Below are positions 1 to 8,626 of a stretch of 64,000 nt of DNA, one piece after another. Positions within the stretch are counted from its first letter, which is position 1. Each line of letters opens with the position of its first letter. Under the pieces are notes generated by a model. It worked only from the letters and a program-made list of their open reading frames with translations. It had not been told where the DNA came from and did not search any database. The translations under genes and the position numbers were made by a program. The stretch spans positions 2,946,001-3,010,000 of the forward strand of contig NC_012587.1 of NCBI RefSeq assembly GCF_000018545.1, in the 5' to 3' direction. The stretch comes from Sinorhizobium fredii NGR234 (GTDB lineage Bacteria; Pseudomonadota; Alphaproteobacteria; Rhizobiales; Rhizobiaceae).

Positions 1-105
1 CGCGGGAGAGGGCGGCTGCTCGGCGAGCGCCGGAAAAGCGGCCAGCGCAAAGGCGACGGCAAGGGTCGCAGCCCGGCTCAATGTGAGGAAGGATCGGCTC
101 AGCAT
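1..105 (-). CDS. N-terminus of a secreted protein (partial, runs off left edge)
   Basis: Only the first 35 codons lie in the window. Read leftwards from an ATG at 105 (or an in-frame GTG at 111) they give a typical Sec signal peptide: a short basic start, a hydrophobic core rich in Ala and Leu, then an AFPALA-E cleavage site followed by Pro and Ser residues. The start lies only a few bases after the stop of the ThiE-like gene on the same strand, so the two are probably co-transcribed. The mature domain is outside the window and the function cannot be told. Confidence 0.6.
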   Translation of the reverse strand, partial: MLSRSFLTLSRAATLAVAFALAAFPALAEQPPSPA

Positions 106-113
106 CGCCACGT

Positions 114-767
114 CTAATCTTCAAACCGTGGCGCTTTTTCGTCAAGCAAGGCGTTGACGGCGGCGACCACGGAGGGCGCCTGACCCGGCTCGGCAAAGAC
201 AGCGAGGCGAAGCGCAACGAACTCGGCGCCGGTCTCGGCCACCGCAAGGGCCGATTGCGGATCGGTGCCGCCCATCACGATGCAAGGAATTTCGATCATC
301 GATGCCCACCACTCGGCGAGCGCCAGGTTCTTCGGATGCGCTTCCGGCTTGATGTCGCCGTCGGTGCGGCCGAAAAACACATAGTCCGGCCGGAGTTCGC
401 CGATCTCGAGCGCATGGTGGCGGTCGGTCGCATTGCCGCCGCCGACGATCATCTTCGGCGTATGCCGCTCGATCGCCTCTCCGAGCACATCCGCGCCGGC
501 GGCGATGTGAAGGCCGTCGGCCTTGGAACGACCGGCGACGCGCGTGTCGCCCTCGATGAGCGCTGCCGCCCCCGCCTTCTGGATCACTGGTACGAGCGCT
601 TCGGCGTGCTTTTGGAAATCCGTCTCGTTGAGGCCGTATTGCGGGACGATGACGGATGCCACATCGCCGCCCTTGAGGGCATCGGCGAGCACTTTCGAGC
701 GTTCGGCAAGGTCCGGCATGTCGGGTGCGATCAGCACGAGGCGGCAGCGGTTATCGGTATTGCTCAT
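114..767 (-). CDS. Thiamine-phosphate synthase (ThiE) superfamily protein
   Basis: 217 residues with the TIM-barrel pattern of the ThiE/TenI superfamily: strand motif VLIAPD near the start, ADGLHIAAG at about 83-91, RPDYVFFGR at about 126-134, and the phosphate-loop strand IPCIVMGGTDP at about 160-170. Length matches the family (about 210-220). The canonical ThiE pyrophosphate motif (VNDR) appears here as IEGDTRVA, and the usual HxGQxD is HIAAGAD. Synthesis of thiamine phosphate is therefore not assured, and it may be a divergent paralogue. No other thi gene is nearby. It is followed at once by a signal-peptide gene on the same strand and is divergent from the TauE gene. Confidence 0.8.
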   Translation of the reverse strand: MSNTDNRCRLVLIAPDMPDLAERSKVLADALKGGDVASVIVPQYGLNETDFQKHAEALVPVIQKAGAAALIEGDTRVAGRSKADGLHIAAGADVLGEAIERHTPKMIVGGGNATDRHHALEIGELRPDYVFFGRTDGDIKPEAHPKNLALAEWWASMIEIPCIVMGGTDPQSALAVAETGAEFVALRLAVFAEPGQAPSVVAAVNALLDEKAPRFED

Positions 768-870
768 ATCGTTCGTTCCTGGCGAAGCCCGCTTGAGGGC
801 GGAAATCCGCTACTCGATTTCATTCGGGAAAACCGATAGACGGAGATGACCAAAGGATCAACCGCCGCCC

Positions 871-1650
871 ATGCTCCCCGATCTCGACTTCTATCTCGTC
901 GCCGTTCCGGCAGTGCTGCTCGTTGGCCTCAGCAAGGGAGGCATGGGCGAGGCGCTGTCGCTGATGGGCGTTCCGATCCTCTCCCTGGCGGTCTCGCCCG
1001 TCCAGGCGGCGGCATTGTTGCTGCCGATCCTCATCGCCATGGACATCGTTTCCCTGTGGATCTGGCGCAAGCACGGCGACCGCAAGACGCTTACCATGCT
1101 GCTGCCCGGCGCGCTCGCCGGGATCGCCATCGGCTGGGCGACCTCCGCCTATGTGCCGCGCGATGCGCTGCGGCTGATCATCGGCGCCATCACCGTCGTG
1201 TTCGTGCTGCGCTACGTCTATACCGTCTGGCGGAGCCGCAGTGGCGCAGCAATCCTTCCGAAGCAGCATCGTCTGGGCCCAGCCGCTCTGTGGGGAGGTT
1301 TCGCAGGATATGGCAGCTTCGTCGCGCATGCCGGCGGGCCGCCGTTCCAGATCTACGCGCTGCCGCTGAAGCTCGACCCGCGCGAATATACCGGCACCAT
1401 CGTGCGCTTCTTCGCGACGCTCAATGCGGTGAAGCTCATTCCCTATTTCGCGCTGGGGCAGCTCGACACCAGCAACCTCATGACATCGGCAACACTCTTT
1501 CCCCTGGCGATGGTCGCGACCGCCTGCGGCGCCTGGATCGTCCGCCGCATGAAGCCGCAGGTGTTCTACCCCTTCATGTACACCATGGCTTTCATCGCCG
1601 GATCGAGACTCGTCTGGGAAGGGTTGACCAGCCTTCTATCCGGCGGTTGA
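871..1650 (+). CDS. TauE/SafE-family membrane transporter (sulfite exporter-like permease)
   Basis: 259 residues, almost entirely hydrophobic, with about seven to eight membrane spans. The N-terminal half carries the family's glycine-rich loop (VGLSKGGMGEA, about residues 18-28). A second, related pattern, WGGFAGYGSFVAHAGGPP, sits in the middle, as expected for the internally duplicated TauE/SafE fold. Members export sulfite, sulfoacetate or other organic anions across the inner membrane; the substrate here cannot be read from the sequence. The gene is divergent from the ThiE-like gene with about 100 bp between starts. Confidence 0.85.
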   Translation: MLPDLDFYLVAVPAVLLVGLSKGGMGEALSLMGVPILSLAVSPVQAAALLLPILIAMDIVSLWIWRKHGDRKTLTMLLPGALAGIAIGWATSAYVPRDALRLIIGAITVVFVLRYVYTVWRSRSGAAILPKQHRLGPAALWGGFAGYGSFVAHAGGPPFQIYALPLKLDPREYTGTIVRFFATLNAVKLIPYFALGQLDTSNLMTSATLFPLAMVATACGAWIVRRMKPQVFYPFMYTMAFIAGSRLVWEGLTSLLSGG

Positions 1651-1761
1651 TCCAAAGCGGGCGAGCTCCGCAAACCGGCACGGATGCTGCAAAGCAATGC
1701 GGATTTATCGCAATGCACAATTTTCTTGCTGCCCCGGGAGAATTCGCATAACGTCCCGGTC

Positions 1762-2022
1762 ATGACGATCGCGGACCCATTCGACGCCATTGCGGATCCG
1801 AACCGGCGCTACTTGCTGGAGGAACTGCGGCGCGCCCCGAAGACTGTCAATGAACTCGCCGAGGGGCTGCCGATCAGCCGGCCGGCGGTGTCGCAGCATT
1901 TGAAGGCGCTGCTCGATTGCAATCTCGTATCGGTATCGACGAGCGGCACCCGGCGTATCTACGCGATCCATAGACCCGGCTTCGACCGCCTCAACCTATG
2001 GCTCGATCAGTTCTGGTCCTGA
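1762..2022 (+). CDS. ArsR-family helix-turn-helix regulator
   Basis: From the ATG at 1762 the protein has 86 residues. It opens with the family's DPFDAIADPNRRYLLEEL helix and has a winged helix-turn-helix at about 29-51 (TVNELAEGLPISRPAVSQHLKAL), then a short beta wing (SGTRRIYAI). The frame stays open upstream to 1684, but that stretch has no ArsR-like sequence, so the internal ATG is preferred. There are no Cys pairs of the metal-sensing type, so it more likely belongs to the metal-independent branch that senses other signals. It lies about 110 bp downstream of the TauE transporter and could regulate it, but this is inference. Confidence 0.85.
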   Translation: MTIADPFDAIADPNRRYLLEELRRAPKTVNELAEGLPISRPAVSQHLKALLDCNLVSVSTSGTRRIYAIHRPGFDRLNLWLDQFWS

Positions 2023-2201
2023 CGGCGCAGACGCGCGGCTCGTTGCCCGCAACGGCCGAATTGACAAGACCGGGCGGAGAAGCGGACCGGGCCATCAGCC
2101 CGGTCGAGCGATCCGTCATGTAATGGGATTGTTCTTGACCTTGCGCCGTGTCGCCTCCGCAAAACGACGCCTCCCGAAAACGCGGGAAATACCGTTCACA
2201 T

Positions 2202-2375
2202 TCAGTGTGTCGAGGAACGGAGTCTTTCGATTTCGTCCTTGATGCGCAGCTTCCGCCGCTTGAGTTCGCTGATCAGTTCGTCCTCGCAGGAGGGAGAATT
2301 GAGCGCTTCATGCAGTTCCTCTTCCAAGGCGCCATGTTTTTTCTCAAGCGTTGCAAGATGAGCCTCAATGGTCAT
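2202..2375 (-). CDS. DUF465 (YdcH-like) small coiled-coil protein
   Basis: 57 residues from the ATG at 2375, which has a strong ribosome-binding site (AAGGAAGGGA) just upstream; an in-frame upstream start lacks one. The sequence is a two-helix hairpin rich in Glu, Lys and Leu, with the DUF465 signature HLATLEKKHGALEEEL then KRRKLRIKDEIERL. The family is common in alphaproteobacteria and its function is unknown. A second DUF465 gene lies 210 bp away in the opposite direction. Confidence 0.85.
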   Translation of the reverse strand: MTIEAHLATLEKKHGALEEELHEALNSPSCEDELISELKRRKLRIKDEIERLRSSTH

Positions 2376-2586
2376 TGGCAGTCCCTTCCTTTTGCTTGCA
2401 TCCAGCACGCAAATGCCGGATGTTCCATGGTTGTAACCTTACTAGTGTGCCATGCCATTTTTCATTTGTCGAAGGCGAAATGATGACGTCGGATAACTTC
2501 CCGTCACCGCCCAAGATGTGATAGAGCGGCGCAGGAAATTCCGGATTGCGTCGTCGACGTGACCGGGCTTATGGGGATCGTTTTGC

Positions 2587-2790
2587 ATGCCGGATCAGGA
2601 CCAGGCCGAACTCAGACTGACCATAGCGCGCCTGAGGCAGGAACATGAAGACTACGACGTCGCCATCAATGCCATGATCGAGACCGGCTGCGACGCCCTG
2701 CGCATCCAGCGCATGAAGAAGAAGAAGCTGGCCATCAAGGACAAGATCAGCAAGATCGAAGACCAGATCATCCCCGACATCATCGCCTGA
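2587..2790 (+). CDS. DUF465 small coiled-coil protein (second copy)
   Basis: 67 residues, predicted all-helical, with the DUF465 pattern [16 protein letters not shown] and [18 protein letters not shown]. The last part clearly parallels the divergent neighbour at 2202-2375, so the two are distant paralogues. The gene ends 17 bp before the purE start and may share a transcript with purEK. The role is unknown. Confidence 0.85.
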   Translation: MPDQDQAELRLTIARLRQEHEDYDVAINAMIETGCDALRIQRMKKKKLAIKDKISKIEDQIIPDIIA

Positions 2791-2807
2791 AACGGATCCT
2801 GACAGAC

Positions 2808-3308
2808 GTGACCGAAACCACGACCCCGCCCGTCGCCATCATCATGGGAAGCCAGTCGGACTGGGAGACGATGAAGAATGCCGCCGATACGCTCGAGGCA
2901 CTCGACATCGCCTACGAGGCCCGTATCGTTTCGGCGCACCGCACGCCCGACCGGCTGGTCCGTTTTGCCAAAGGCGCGCGCGACGAGGGCTTCAAGGTGA
3001 TCATCGCCGGCGCCGGCGGGGCCGCTCACCTGCCGGGCATGTGCGCCTCGATGACGCCGCTGCCGGTGTTCGGCGTTCCGGTACAGTCTAAGGCACTCTC
3101 CGGCCAGGACAGCCTGCTGTCGATCGTGCAGATGCCTGCCGGCATTCCGGTCGGCACGCTCGCGATCGGCAGGGCCGGGGCCGTCAATGCCGCCCTGCTT
3201 GCCGCCGCCGTCCTGGCGTTGAGCGACGACGACCTCGCCGACCGTCTTGACGACTGGCGCGAACAGCAGACCGTTTCGGTCGCCGAGTATCCGGTAGACC
3301 AGGCATGA
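2808..3308 (+). CDS. purE: N5-carboxyaminoimidazole ribonucleotide mutase PurE
   Basis: 166 residues starting at a GTG. PurE moves the carboxyl group of N5-CAIR to C4 to form CAIR in de novo purine synthesis. All class I motifs are present: GSQSDW at 14-19, SAHRTP at 42-47 with the catalytic His44, and [12 protein letters not shown] at 67-78, followed by [15 protein letters not shown]. The stop overlaps the purK start by four bases (ATGA), so the two subunits are translationally coupled. Confidence 0.98.
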   Translation: MTETTTPPVAIIMGSQSDWETMKNAADTLEALDIAYEARIVSAHRTPDRLVRFAKGARDEGFKVIIAGAGGAAHLPGMCASMTPLPVFGVPVQSKALSGQDSLLSIVQMPAGIPVGTLAIGRAGAVNAALLAAAVLALSDDDLADRLDDWREQQTVSVAEYPVDQA

Positions 3309-4354
3309 AAACCATCGGAATCATCGGCGGCGGCCAGCTCGGCCGCATGCTGGCCATGGCGGCTGCCCGGCTGAATTTCCGCACCGTCATTCTCGAACCG
3401 CAGCCGGATTGTCCCGCCGCCCAGGTGGCGAATGCCCAGATTGTCGCGGCCTATGACGATCCTGGAGGGCTCGACGAACTCGCCCGGGCCTCAGACCTGA
3501 TCACCTACGAGTTCGAGAACGTTCCGGTCGCTGCGGCCGAGCGGCTGACCGCGGCGCGGCCGGTCTTCCCGCCGCCGAAGGCGTTGGAGGTCGCGCAGGA
3601 CCGGCTGGTTGAGAAGCAATTTATCAATGGCTGCGGCATTGCCACAGCCCGTTTCCACGCCGTCGGCAGCCAGGCGGACCTCGAGGCGGCGCTTGCCGAT
3701 TTCGATGGCGCCGGCGTGCTGAAGACCCGCCGCCTCGGCTATGACGGCAAGGGGCAACGCCTCTTCCGCTCCGCAGCCGACGATCCGTCCGGCGCCTTCG
3801 CCGCCCTGGGGAGCGTGCCGCTGATCCTCGAAAGTCTCGTGCCTTTCGAACGGGAAATCTCGATCATCGCCGCGCGCGGCCCCGACGGCGCCACCGCCTG
3901 CTTCGATCCGGCGGAAAACGTGCATCGGGACGGCATTCTCTACACGTCGACCGTGCCCGCGTCGGTCGCCGCCCCGACCGCCGAGGCTGCCCGCAAGGCC
4001 GCGACCGCCATTCTCGAGGCGCTCGGCTATGTCGGCGTGATCGGCGTCGAATTTTTCGTGCTTGCCGACGACAGCGTCGTCGTTAACGAGATTGCCCCGC
4101 GCGTCCACAATTCCGGTCACTGGACGGAAGCCGCCTGCGTCGTTTCGCAATTCGAGCAGCATATCCGCGCCATTGCCGGCCTGCCGCTCGGCGACCCGTC
4201 GCGTCATTCGGACTGCCTCATGCAGAACCTCATCGGCGACGAGATTGCCGAATTGACCAACCTGCTCGGCGAGCCGAACGTGCTGGTTCACCTCTACGGC
4301 AAGGCCGAGGCCCGTCCCGGTCGTAAGATGGGTCATTTCACCCGTCTCGTTTGA
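3305..4354 (+). CDS. purK: N5-carboxyaminoimidazole ribonucleotide synthase PurK
   Basis: 349 residues, the usual length. PurK uses ATP and bicarbonate to carboxylate AIR, supplying PurE. It has an N-terminal nucleotide-binding start GGGQLGRM (8-15), a central ATP-grasp domain with [12 protein letters not shown], and the magnesium-binding EFF and [14 protein letters not shown] segments, ending in the family's KMGHFT motif. It overlaps purE by four bases. A promoter for the next gene begins about 55 bp after the stop. Confidence 0.98.
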   Translation: MKTIGIIGGGQLGRMLAMAAARLNFRTVILEPQPDCPAAQVANAQIVAAYDDPGGLDELARASDLITYEFENVPVAAAERLTAARPVFPPPKALEVAQDRLVEKQFINGCGIATARFHAVGSQADLEAALADFDGAGVLKTRRLGYDGKGQRLFRSAADDPSGAFAALGSVPLILESLVPFEREISIIAARGPDGATACFDPAENVHRDGILYTSTVPASVAAPTAEAARKAATAILEALGYVGVIGVEFFVLADDSVVVNEIAPRVHNSGHWTEAACVVSQFEQHIRAIAGLPLGDPSRHSDCLMQNLIGDEIAELTNLLGEPNVLVHLYGKAEARPGRKMGHFTRLV

Positions 4355-4408
4355 GCCCGTTGGCCACAGGTTTGGGCCCGCCCGTGCCGAAATCCCGCGG
4401 TCCTGCGG

Positions 4409-4437
4409 TTGACACAGTGGGGGCGACACGGTATGTG
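4409..4437 (+). promoter_or_regulatory. Sigma-70-type promoter for rpmJ
   Basis: A perfect TTGACA (4409-4414) is followed after 17 bases by TATGTG (4432-4437). Transcription would start near 4444, about 90 bases before rpmJ. Assigned by eye from the hexamers and spacing. Confidence 0.6.
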
Positions 4438-4452
4438 CCTGCCTACTTGAAG

Positions 4453-4475
4453 AGCGCGCTGAATGGCGCGCTTTT
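4453..4475 (+). terminator. Terminator-like hairpin between purK and rpmJ
   Basis: AGCGCGC (4453-4459) pairs perfectly with GCGCGCT (4466-4472) across a six-base loop and is followed by TTTT. It could end the purEK transcript. Because it lies just after the predicted rpmJ start site, it would also sit in the rpmJ leader, where it might act as an attenuator. Confidence 0.6.
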
Positions 4476-4531
4476 GATTGTTGGAATTACCGGGCGAATT
4501 TTCGTTCCCCGAAACCTGCGGATCAGGAAAA

Positions 4532-4657
4532 ATGAAGATCAAGAATTCGCTCAAGTCGCTGAAGACCCGTCACCGCGAAAACCGCCTGGTTCGCCGCAAG
4601 GGTCGCGTCTACATCATCAACAAGTCGAACCCGCGCTTCAAGGCTCGCCAGGGCTGA
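4532..4657 (+). CDS. rpmJ: 50S ribosomal protein L36 (zinc-free type)
   Basis: 41 residues beginning [14 protein letters not shown], with the conserved [22 protein letters not shown] tail typical of alphaproteobacterial L36. The zinc-ribbon cysteines of the classical form are all absent, so this is the C-minus (YkgO-like) version, which does not need zinc. It is a single-gene unit with its own predicted promoter. Confidence 0.95.
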   Translation: MKIKNSLKSLKTRHRENRLVRRKGRVYIINKSNPRFKARQG

Positions 4658-4753
4658 TGCCCTCGGGCGGCCCAAGGCCGCCGGCCTGAACGTCGGTCGC
4701 TTCGGTGATCCTCATTCACATTTGATTTTGAACTTGTTTCATGGCGGGCTACG

Positions 4754-5353
4754 ATGTCCGCCATGCGCATTTTTCTGACTTTGATTCTGGCCCTGACCGT
4801 CCCGGCAACTGCGGCCCTGTCGCAGGCGACCCAGCCCGCCCCTCAGCCGGAGACGGCCAGTCTCACGACACCCCAACAACGCCTCGACGCCCTGTTCCTG
4901 GACCTCAAGAAGGAGCGCGACGAAAACAAGGCGCGCGAACTTGCCGACCGCATCCGCCTCGAATGGCAGGAGTCCGGCAGCGCCACGGTCAACCTTCTGA
5001 TGCAATCGGCCGACAAGGCGATCACCGACGACAAGAAGCCTGTGGCCCTCGATATTCTCGACCAGGTCATCGCGCTTGCTCCCAATTACGTCGAAGGCTG
5101 GAATCGCCGCGCCACGCTGCATTTCCAGATGGGCAACTACCGCAAGTCGATGTCCGACATAAACCGTGTGCTGGCGATCGAACCCCGGCATTTCGGCGCG
5201 ATCGCCGGCATGGCAACCATGCTGGAGGCGGCTGGCAAGAACGAGCTGGCGATGCGGGCATGGCAACAATTCCTCGATGTCTATCCCTCCGACCGCAAGG
5301 CCCAGGAGCAATTCGGGGAACTCGCCGAAAAGCTCGCCGGCAGCCGTACGTGA
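4754..5353 (+). CDS. Secreted tetratricopeptide-repeat protein
   Basis: 199 residues. A Sec signal peptide (MRIFLTLILALTVPATAALSQA) suggests a periplasmic location; the start could be the first Met or the Met three codons later. The mature part has helical repeats, the clearest being a TPR pair around PNYVEGWNRRATLHFQMGNY and PRHFGAIAGMATMLEAAGK at about 110-175. TPRs bind other proteins and no partner is indicated. It lies 50 bp upstream of the alpha/beta hydrolase and may be co-transcribed. Confidence 0.8.
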   Translation: MSAMRIFLTLILALTVPATAALSQATQPAPQPETASLTTPQQRLDALFLDLKKERDENKARELADRIRLEWQESGSATVNLLMQSADKAITDDKKPVALDILDQVIALAPNYVEGWNRRATLHFQMGNYRKSMSDINRVLAIEPRHFGAIAGMATMLEAAGKNELAMRAWQQFLDVYPSDRKAQEQFGELAEKLAGSRT

Positions 5354-5403
5354 CGGGCGGCGACATCCAGTGACCCACAGCCGTTCGCCGATATGACCGA
5401 CGC

Positions 5404-6450
5404 ATGCTCCTGGCTCTTCTGATTATCGCCGCGCTGATCCTTGCCGCTTTCGCCCACAGCCAATGGCAGGCGCACCGGATCGCAGCGCGATTCCCGAACG
5501 GCGGCGAACTGGTGGACGTCGGCGGTTTCCGGATGAACTGCGTGCATATCCGGCCGAATGGGGCGGTGGATCTACCGCCGGTCGTCTTCATTCATGGCGC
5601 CGGCGGCAATCTTCTCGACCAGTTGCACGCCTTTCTGCCGGCGCTCGACGGCCGTGCCGAAATGCTCTTCGTCGACCGGCCGGGTCACGGTTATTCGGAG
5701 CGCGGCGGGCCGGCCAATGCACGTCCGGACGGCCAGGCCGACGCTATTGCCCGCCTGATGGACAAGCGCGGCGTCTCCCGGGCAATCATCATCGGTCACT
5801 CTTTCGGGGCGGCGATTGCCGCCAGCCTGGCCCTTCGCCATCCGGACAGAACCGAAGGCGTCGTGCTGCTCGCCCCGGCAACGCATCCCTGGCCGGGTGG
5901 CGTCGACTGGCATATTACCTTCGCGGCACTGCCCTTTATCGGCTGGCTTTTCGCCAACACTGCCGTCATTCCGATCGGGCTAAGGCGCATCGACCGGGTC
6001 ACGCAGACGATATTCTGGCCGAACCCGCGCCCGAAAGACTACGTAGACAATACGGCGCCGCACCTCGTGCTCAGACCAGCCACTTTTCTCAACAATGCCG
6101 TCGACGTCGCCAACCTGCACGCCTACGTCACGCAGGTGGCGCCGCGCTATGCGGAGATTTCCGCGCCGACGGTGATCATCACCGGCGACCAGGACGGGAT
6201 CGTCCTTGCCGACATCCATTCCCGCGGACTGGCATCATCTATCAAGGGATCTGAGCTGCTGTGGATCGGCAATCTCGGCCATAAGCCGGATTACGTCGTG
6301 ACCGACCTCGTCGTCGCCGCGATCGAGAAGCTCTCCGGCAAGCCGCGCGATCTTCAGGAAATAGCAAGACGGGCCGAAGCCCGCCTGTCGGTCAAGGACC
6401 CGATTGAGGATCTTTCCTATACGCCGGTGCGGCCGTCCGAGCCGATATAG
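5404..6450 (+). CDS. Alpha/beta hydrolase, membrane-anchored
   Basis: 348 residues. An N-terminal hydrophobic helix (about 1-18) should anchor it in the inner membrane. The catalytic domain shows the oxyanion HGAGG at about 64-68, the nucleophile elbow GHSFG at 131-135 (Ser133), an acid in GDQDG (about 261-265) and His293 in LGHKPD, a full catalytic triad. The substrate is unknown; related enzymes are esterases or epoxide-hydrolase-like. Its last 34 bases overlap the 3' end of pyk on the other strand. Confidence 0.88.
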   Translation: MLLALLIIAALILAAFAHSQWQAHRIAARFPNGGELVDVGGFRMNCVHIRPNGAVDLPPVVFIHGAGGNLLDQLHAFLPALDGRAEMLFVDRPGHGYSERGGPANARPDGQADAIARLMDKRGVSRAIIIGHSFGAAIAASLALRHPDRTEGVVLLAPATHPWPGGVDWHITFAALPFIGWLFANTAVIPIGLRRIDRVTQTIFWPNPRPKDYVDNTAPHLVLRPATFLNNAVDVANLHAYVTQVAPRYAEISAPTVIITGDQDGIVLADIHSRGLASSIKGSELLWIGNLGHKPDYVVTDLVVAAIEKLSGKPRDLQEIARRAEARLSVKDPIEDLSYTPVRPSEPI

Positions 6451-7856
6451 GCGATGCGCAGCATGTTGGTGGCGCCGGGCGTTCCGAGCGGCACGCCGGC
6501 GGAGATGATGATGCGATCCCCCGGCTTGCCAAAACCCTCGGAAACGACGATGCGGCAGGCGCGATTGACCATGTCGTCGAGGTCGGTCGCATCCTCCGTG
6601 ACGACGCAATGCAGGCCCCACACGACCGAGAGGCGACGGGCCGTCTGGACGATCGGCGAAAGGGCGATGACCGGCACCTGCGGGCGCTCGCGGGCGGCGC
6701 GCAGACCGGTCGCGCCCGACGACGTGTAGGTGACGATCGCCGCCAGATTGAGCGTCTCGGCGATCTGGTGGGCGGCAAGCGAGATGGCGTCGGCGCCGGT
6801 TGCCTCCGGCGGCGTGCGCTGGGCGTAGATGATGCCCGAATAATGCGGGTCGCGTTCGACGTTGCTGGCGATCGAGGCCATGGTTGAGACCGCTTCGACC
6901 GGGTATTCGCCCGAGGCCGATTCGGCCGAAAGCATGACCGCATCGGCGCCTTCGAACACGGCGGTGGCGACGTCCGAGACCTCGGCGCGCGTCGGCACCG
7001 GCGAGGAGATCATCGATTCGAGCATCTGCGTCGCGACGACGACGGGCTTGCCGGCACGCCGACAGGCGCGCGTCAGCTGCTTCTGCAGGCCGGGGACGGA
7101 TTCGAGCGGCATTTCCACGCCGAGGTCGCCGCGTGCCACCATCAGCGCGTCCGAAAGCTCGATGATCTCGTCGATGCGCTCGATCGCCTGCGGCTTCTCG
7201 ATCTTCGACATGATTCCGACGCGACCGCGGGCGATCTTGCGGACCTCGGCAAGATCCTCCGGCCGCTGGATGAAGGAGAGCGCCACCCAGTCGACCTGGC
7301 CGGTGGCGAGCACCGCGTCGAGATCGGCCCGGTCCTTGTCCGTGAGGGCGCCGACGCCGAGCAACGTATCGGGCAGGCTGACGCCCTTGCGGTCGGAGAT
7401 CCTGGTGCCGGAAACGACAGTGGTGACGATGCTTTTGCCGTCGGTCTTTTCGGCTCTGAGATGCAGCTTGCCGTCGTCGATCAGCAAGCGGTCGCCGGGC
7501 TTCACCGCCTCGAGAATTTCCGGATGCGGAAGATAGACGCGCGTGGTGTCGCCGGGCACGTCCTTGTTGTCGAGCGTGAACGTCTGGCCGATCTTGAGGT
7601 CGACCTTGCCGTCGGCGAACTTGCCGACGCGCAGCTTCGGCCCCTGAAGATCGGCAAGGATGCCGATCGGCCGGCCGCAACGCGCTTCGACACTGCGAAT
7701 CCGCTCGATGAGCATGCGCATGACGTCATGGCTCGCATGGCTCATATTGATGCGGAACAGGTCGGCCCCCACCTCGTGCAGCTTCTGGATCATCTGCTCC
7801 TCGGACGATGCCGGCCCGAGCGTGGCGAGGATTTTGACTTTTCTGTTCCGTCTCAT
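6417..7856 (-). CDS. pyk: Pyruvate kinase
   Basis: 479 residues from the ATG at 7856. Converts phosphoenolpyruvate and ADP to pyruvate and ATP. Family motifs are all present: KILATLGPAS at the start, substrate/metal segment FRINMSHAS, catalytic Lys in SKIEKPQA (217-224), ARGDLGVEMP (241-250), and the C-terminal regulatory domain with TSSGATGLRAARERP. The start overlaps the stop of the upstream DUF1036 gene (TGATG), so pyk is probably translationally coupled to it. The 3' end overlaps the convergent hydrolase gene by 34 bp. Confidence 0.98.
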   Translation of the reverse strand: MRRNRKVKILATLGPASSEEQMIQKLHEVGADLFRINMSHASHDVMRMLIERIRSVEARCGRPIGILADLQGPKLRVGKFADGKVDLKIGQTFTLDNKDVPGDTTRVYLPHPEILEAVKPGDRLLIDDGKLHLRAEKTDGKSIVTTVVSGTRISDRKGVSLPDTLLGVGALTDKDRADLDAVLATGQVDWVALSFIQRPEDLAEVRKIARGRVGIMSKIEKPQAIERIDEIIELSDALMVARGDLGVEMPLESVPGLQKQLTRACRRAGKPVVVATQMLESMISSPVPTRAEVSDVATAVFEGADAVMLSAESASGEYPVEAVSTMASIASNVERDPHYSGIIYAQRTPPEATGADAISLAAHQIAETLNLAAIVTYTSSGATGLRAARERPQVPVIALSPIVQTARRLSVVWGLHCVVTEDATDLDDMVNRACRIVVSEGFGKPGDRIIISAGVPLGTPGATNMLRIAYIGSDGRTGV

Positions 7857-8401
7857 CAATTCTGGCTTTCCTGCGTGCCGGGCGTATCGGAAAGCTGAAC
7901 CATCCAGCTCCCCTGCCGCCCCGTGTCATATTCCTTGAATCCCATCCGCTGGAAACCGCGCGCGAAGCAGTCCTGCACGCCGGCGATCTTGAACTCGTTT
8001 TCGGCGACGCACATGTTGATGTCGCCGGTCCACCGGCCGCCCTTGGCCGCGTCCTCCGCATAGAGATAGTAGTAGCGGGACTGGAGTTCGCCCTCGATCA
8101 GCGTCGCGCAGGTCGTTGCCGGCACCTGCCACCAGCCCTCCGTGACCCAGCCTTCCTTGGCACGATAGCCGATCGCCACGCCGACCAGTTGCTGCGTCCC
8201 GTTGCAGACCCGAAAGTCGGCCCGAGCTTCGCCAGAAATGAGAAATGCGCCGGAAACTACCAAGGAATACAGGAGGATAGCTCCTAACGTCGTCGACCCC
8301 GGCTTCGCTTTGGAAAAAGGATATCTAGACACGGCTTCCTGCGGAACTCCGTTTTTGAAATTGCGTGGCACTTTCTTGCGACGGCCAGCCCGGAAAGTCA
8401 A
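7856..8401 (-). CDS. DUF1036 secreted protein
   Basis: 181 residues. After a basic N-terminal stretch a hydrophobic segment ending SGEARA-DF (about 40-62) looks like a signal peptide. The mature domain, beginning DFRVCNGTQQLVGVAIGY, is the DUF1036 domain with several conserved Cys and Trp residues (GWWQVPATTCATLI, CVAENEF, DCFARGF). The long N-terminal region before the signal core suggests the true start may be internal. It is the first gene of a unit with pyk. The family has no established function. Confidence 0.85.
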   Translation of the reverse strand: MTFRAGRRKKVPRNFKNGVPQEAVSRYPFSKAKPGSTTLGAILLYSLVVSGAFLISGEARADFRVCNGTQQLVGVAIGYRAKEGWVTEGWWQVPATTCATLIEGELQSRYYYLYAEDAAKGGRWTGDINMCVAENEFKIAGVQDCFARGFQRMGFKEYDTGRQGSWMVQLSDTPGTQESQN

Positions 8402-8507
8402 CGCAACTCTAATCGATTATATTTGCCATTCCTGTGACAGAAGGCGCTGAACTCACGGCTTTTTATTGCGAGGCGCAAATTTGCGTGCGATCAGGTTCGC
8501 AACGCCC

Positions 8508-8609
8508 TGCTGCATGTCTCCTTAAATCGACCTCGATTTGAGGAGACATGCAGCAATTCAAAGTGCTACAGCGACCTTTGCGCGCCTGATAAGGCGCGCG
8601 GCGCTGTAG
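8508..8609. repeat. RIME1-like intergenic mosaic element, complete copy
   Basis: Two palindromes in tandem. The first (8508-8555) has 23-base arms with one mismatch around a two-base spacer, starting TGCTGCATGTCTCC. The second (8566-8609) has CTACAGCG/CGCTGTAG outer arms and a GCGCGCCT/AGGCGCGC inner stem. The same two-part structure recurs at 39346-39451 and, inverted, at 44750-44853. It matches the rhizobial RIME1 element as I recall it. It ends 17 bp before the next gene's start codon. Confidence 0.85.
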
Positions 8610-8626
8610 AGCGACACGGGATCGGA

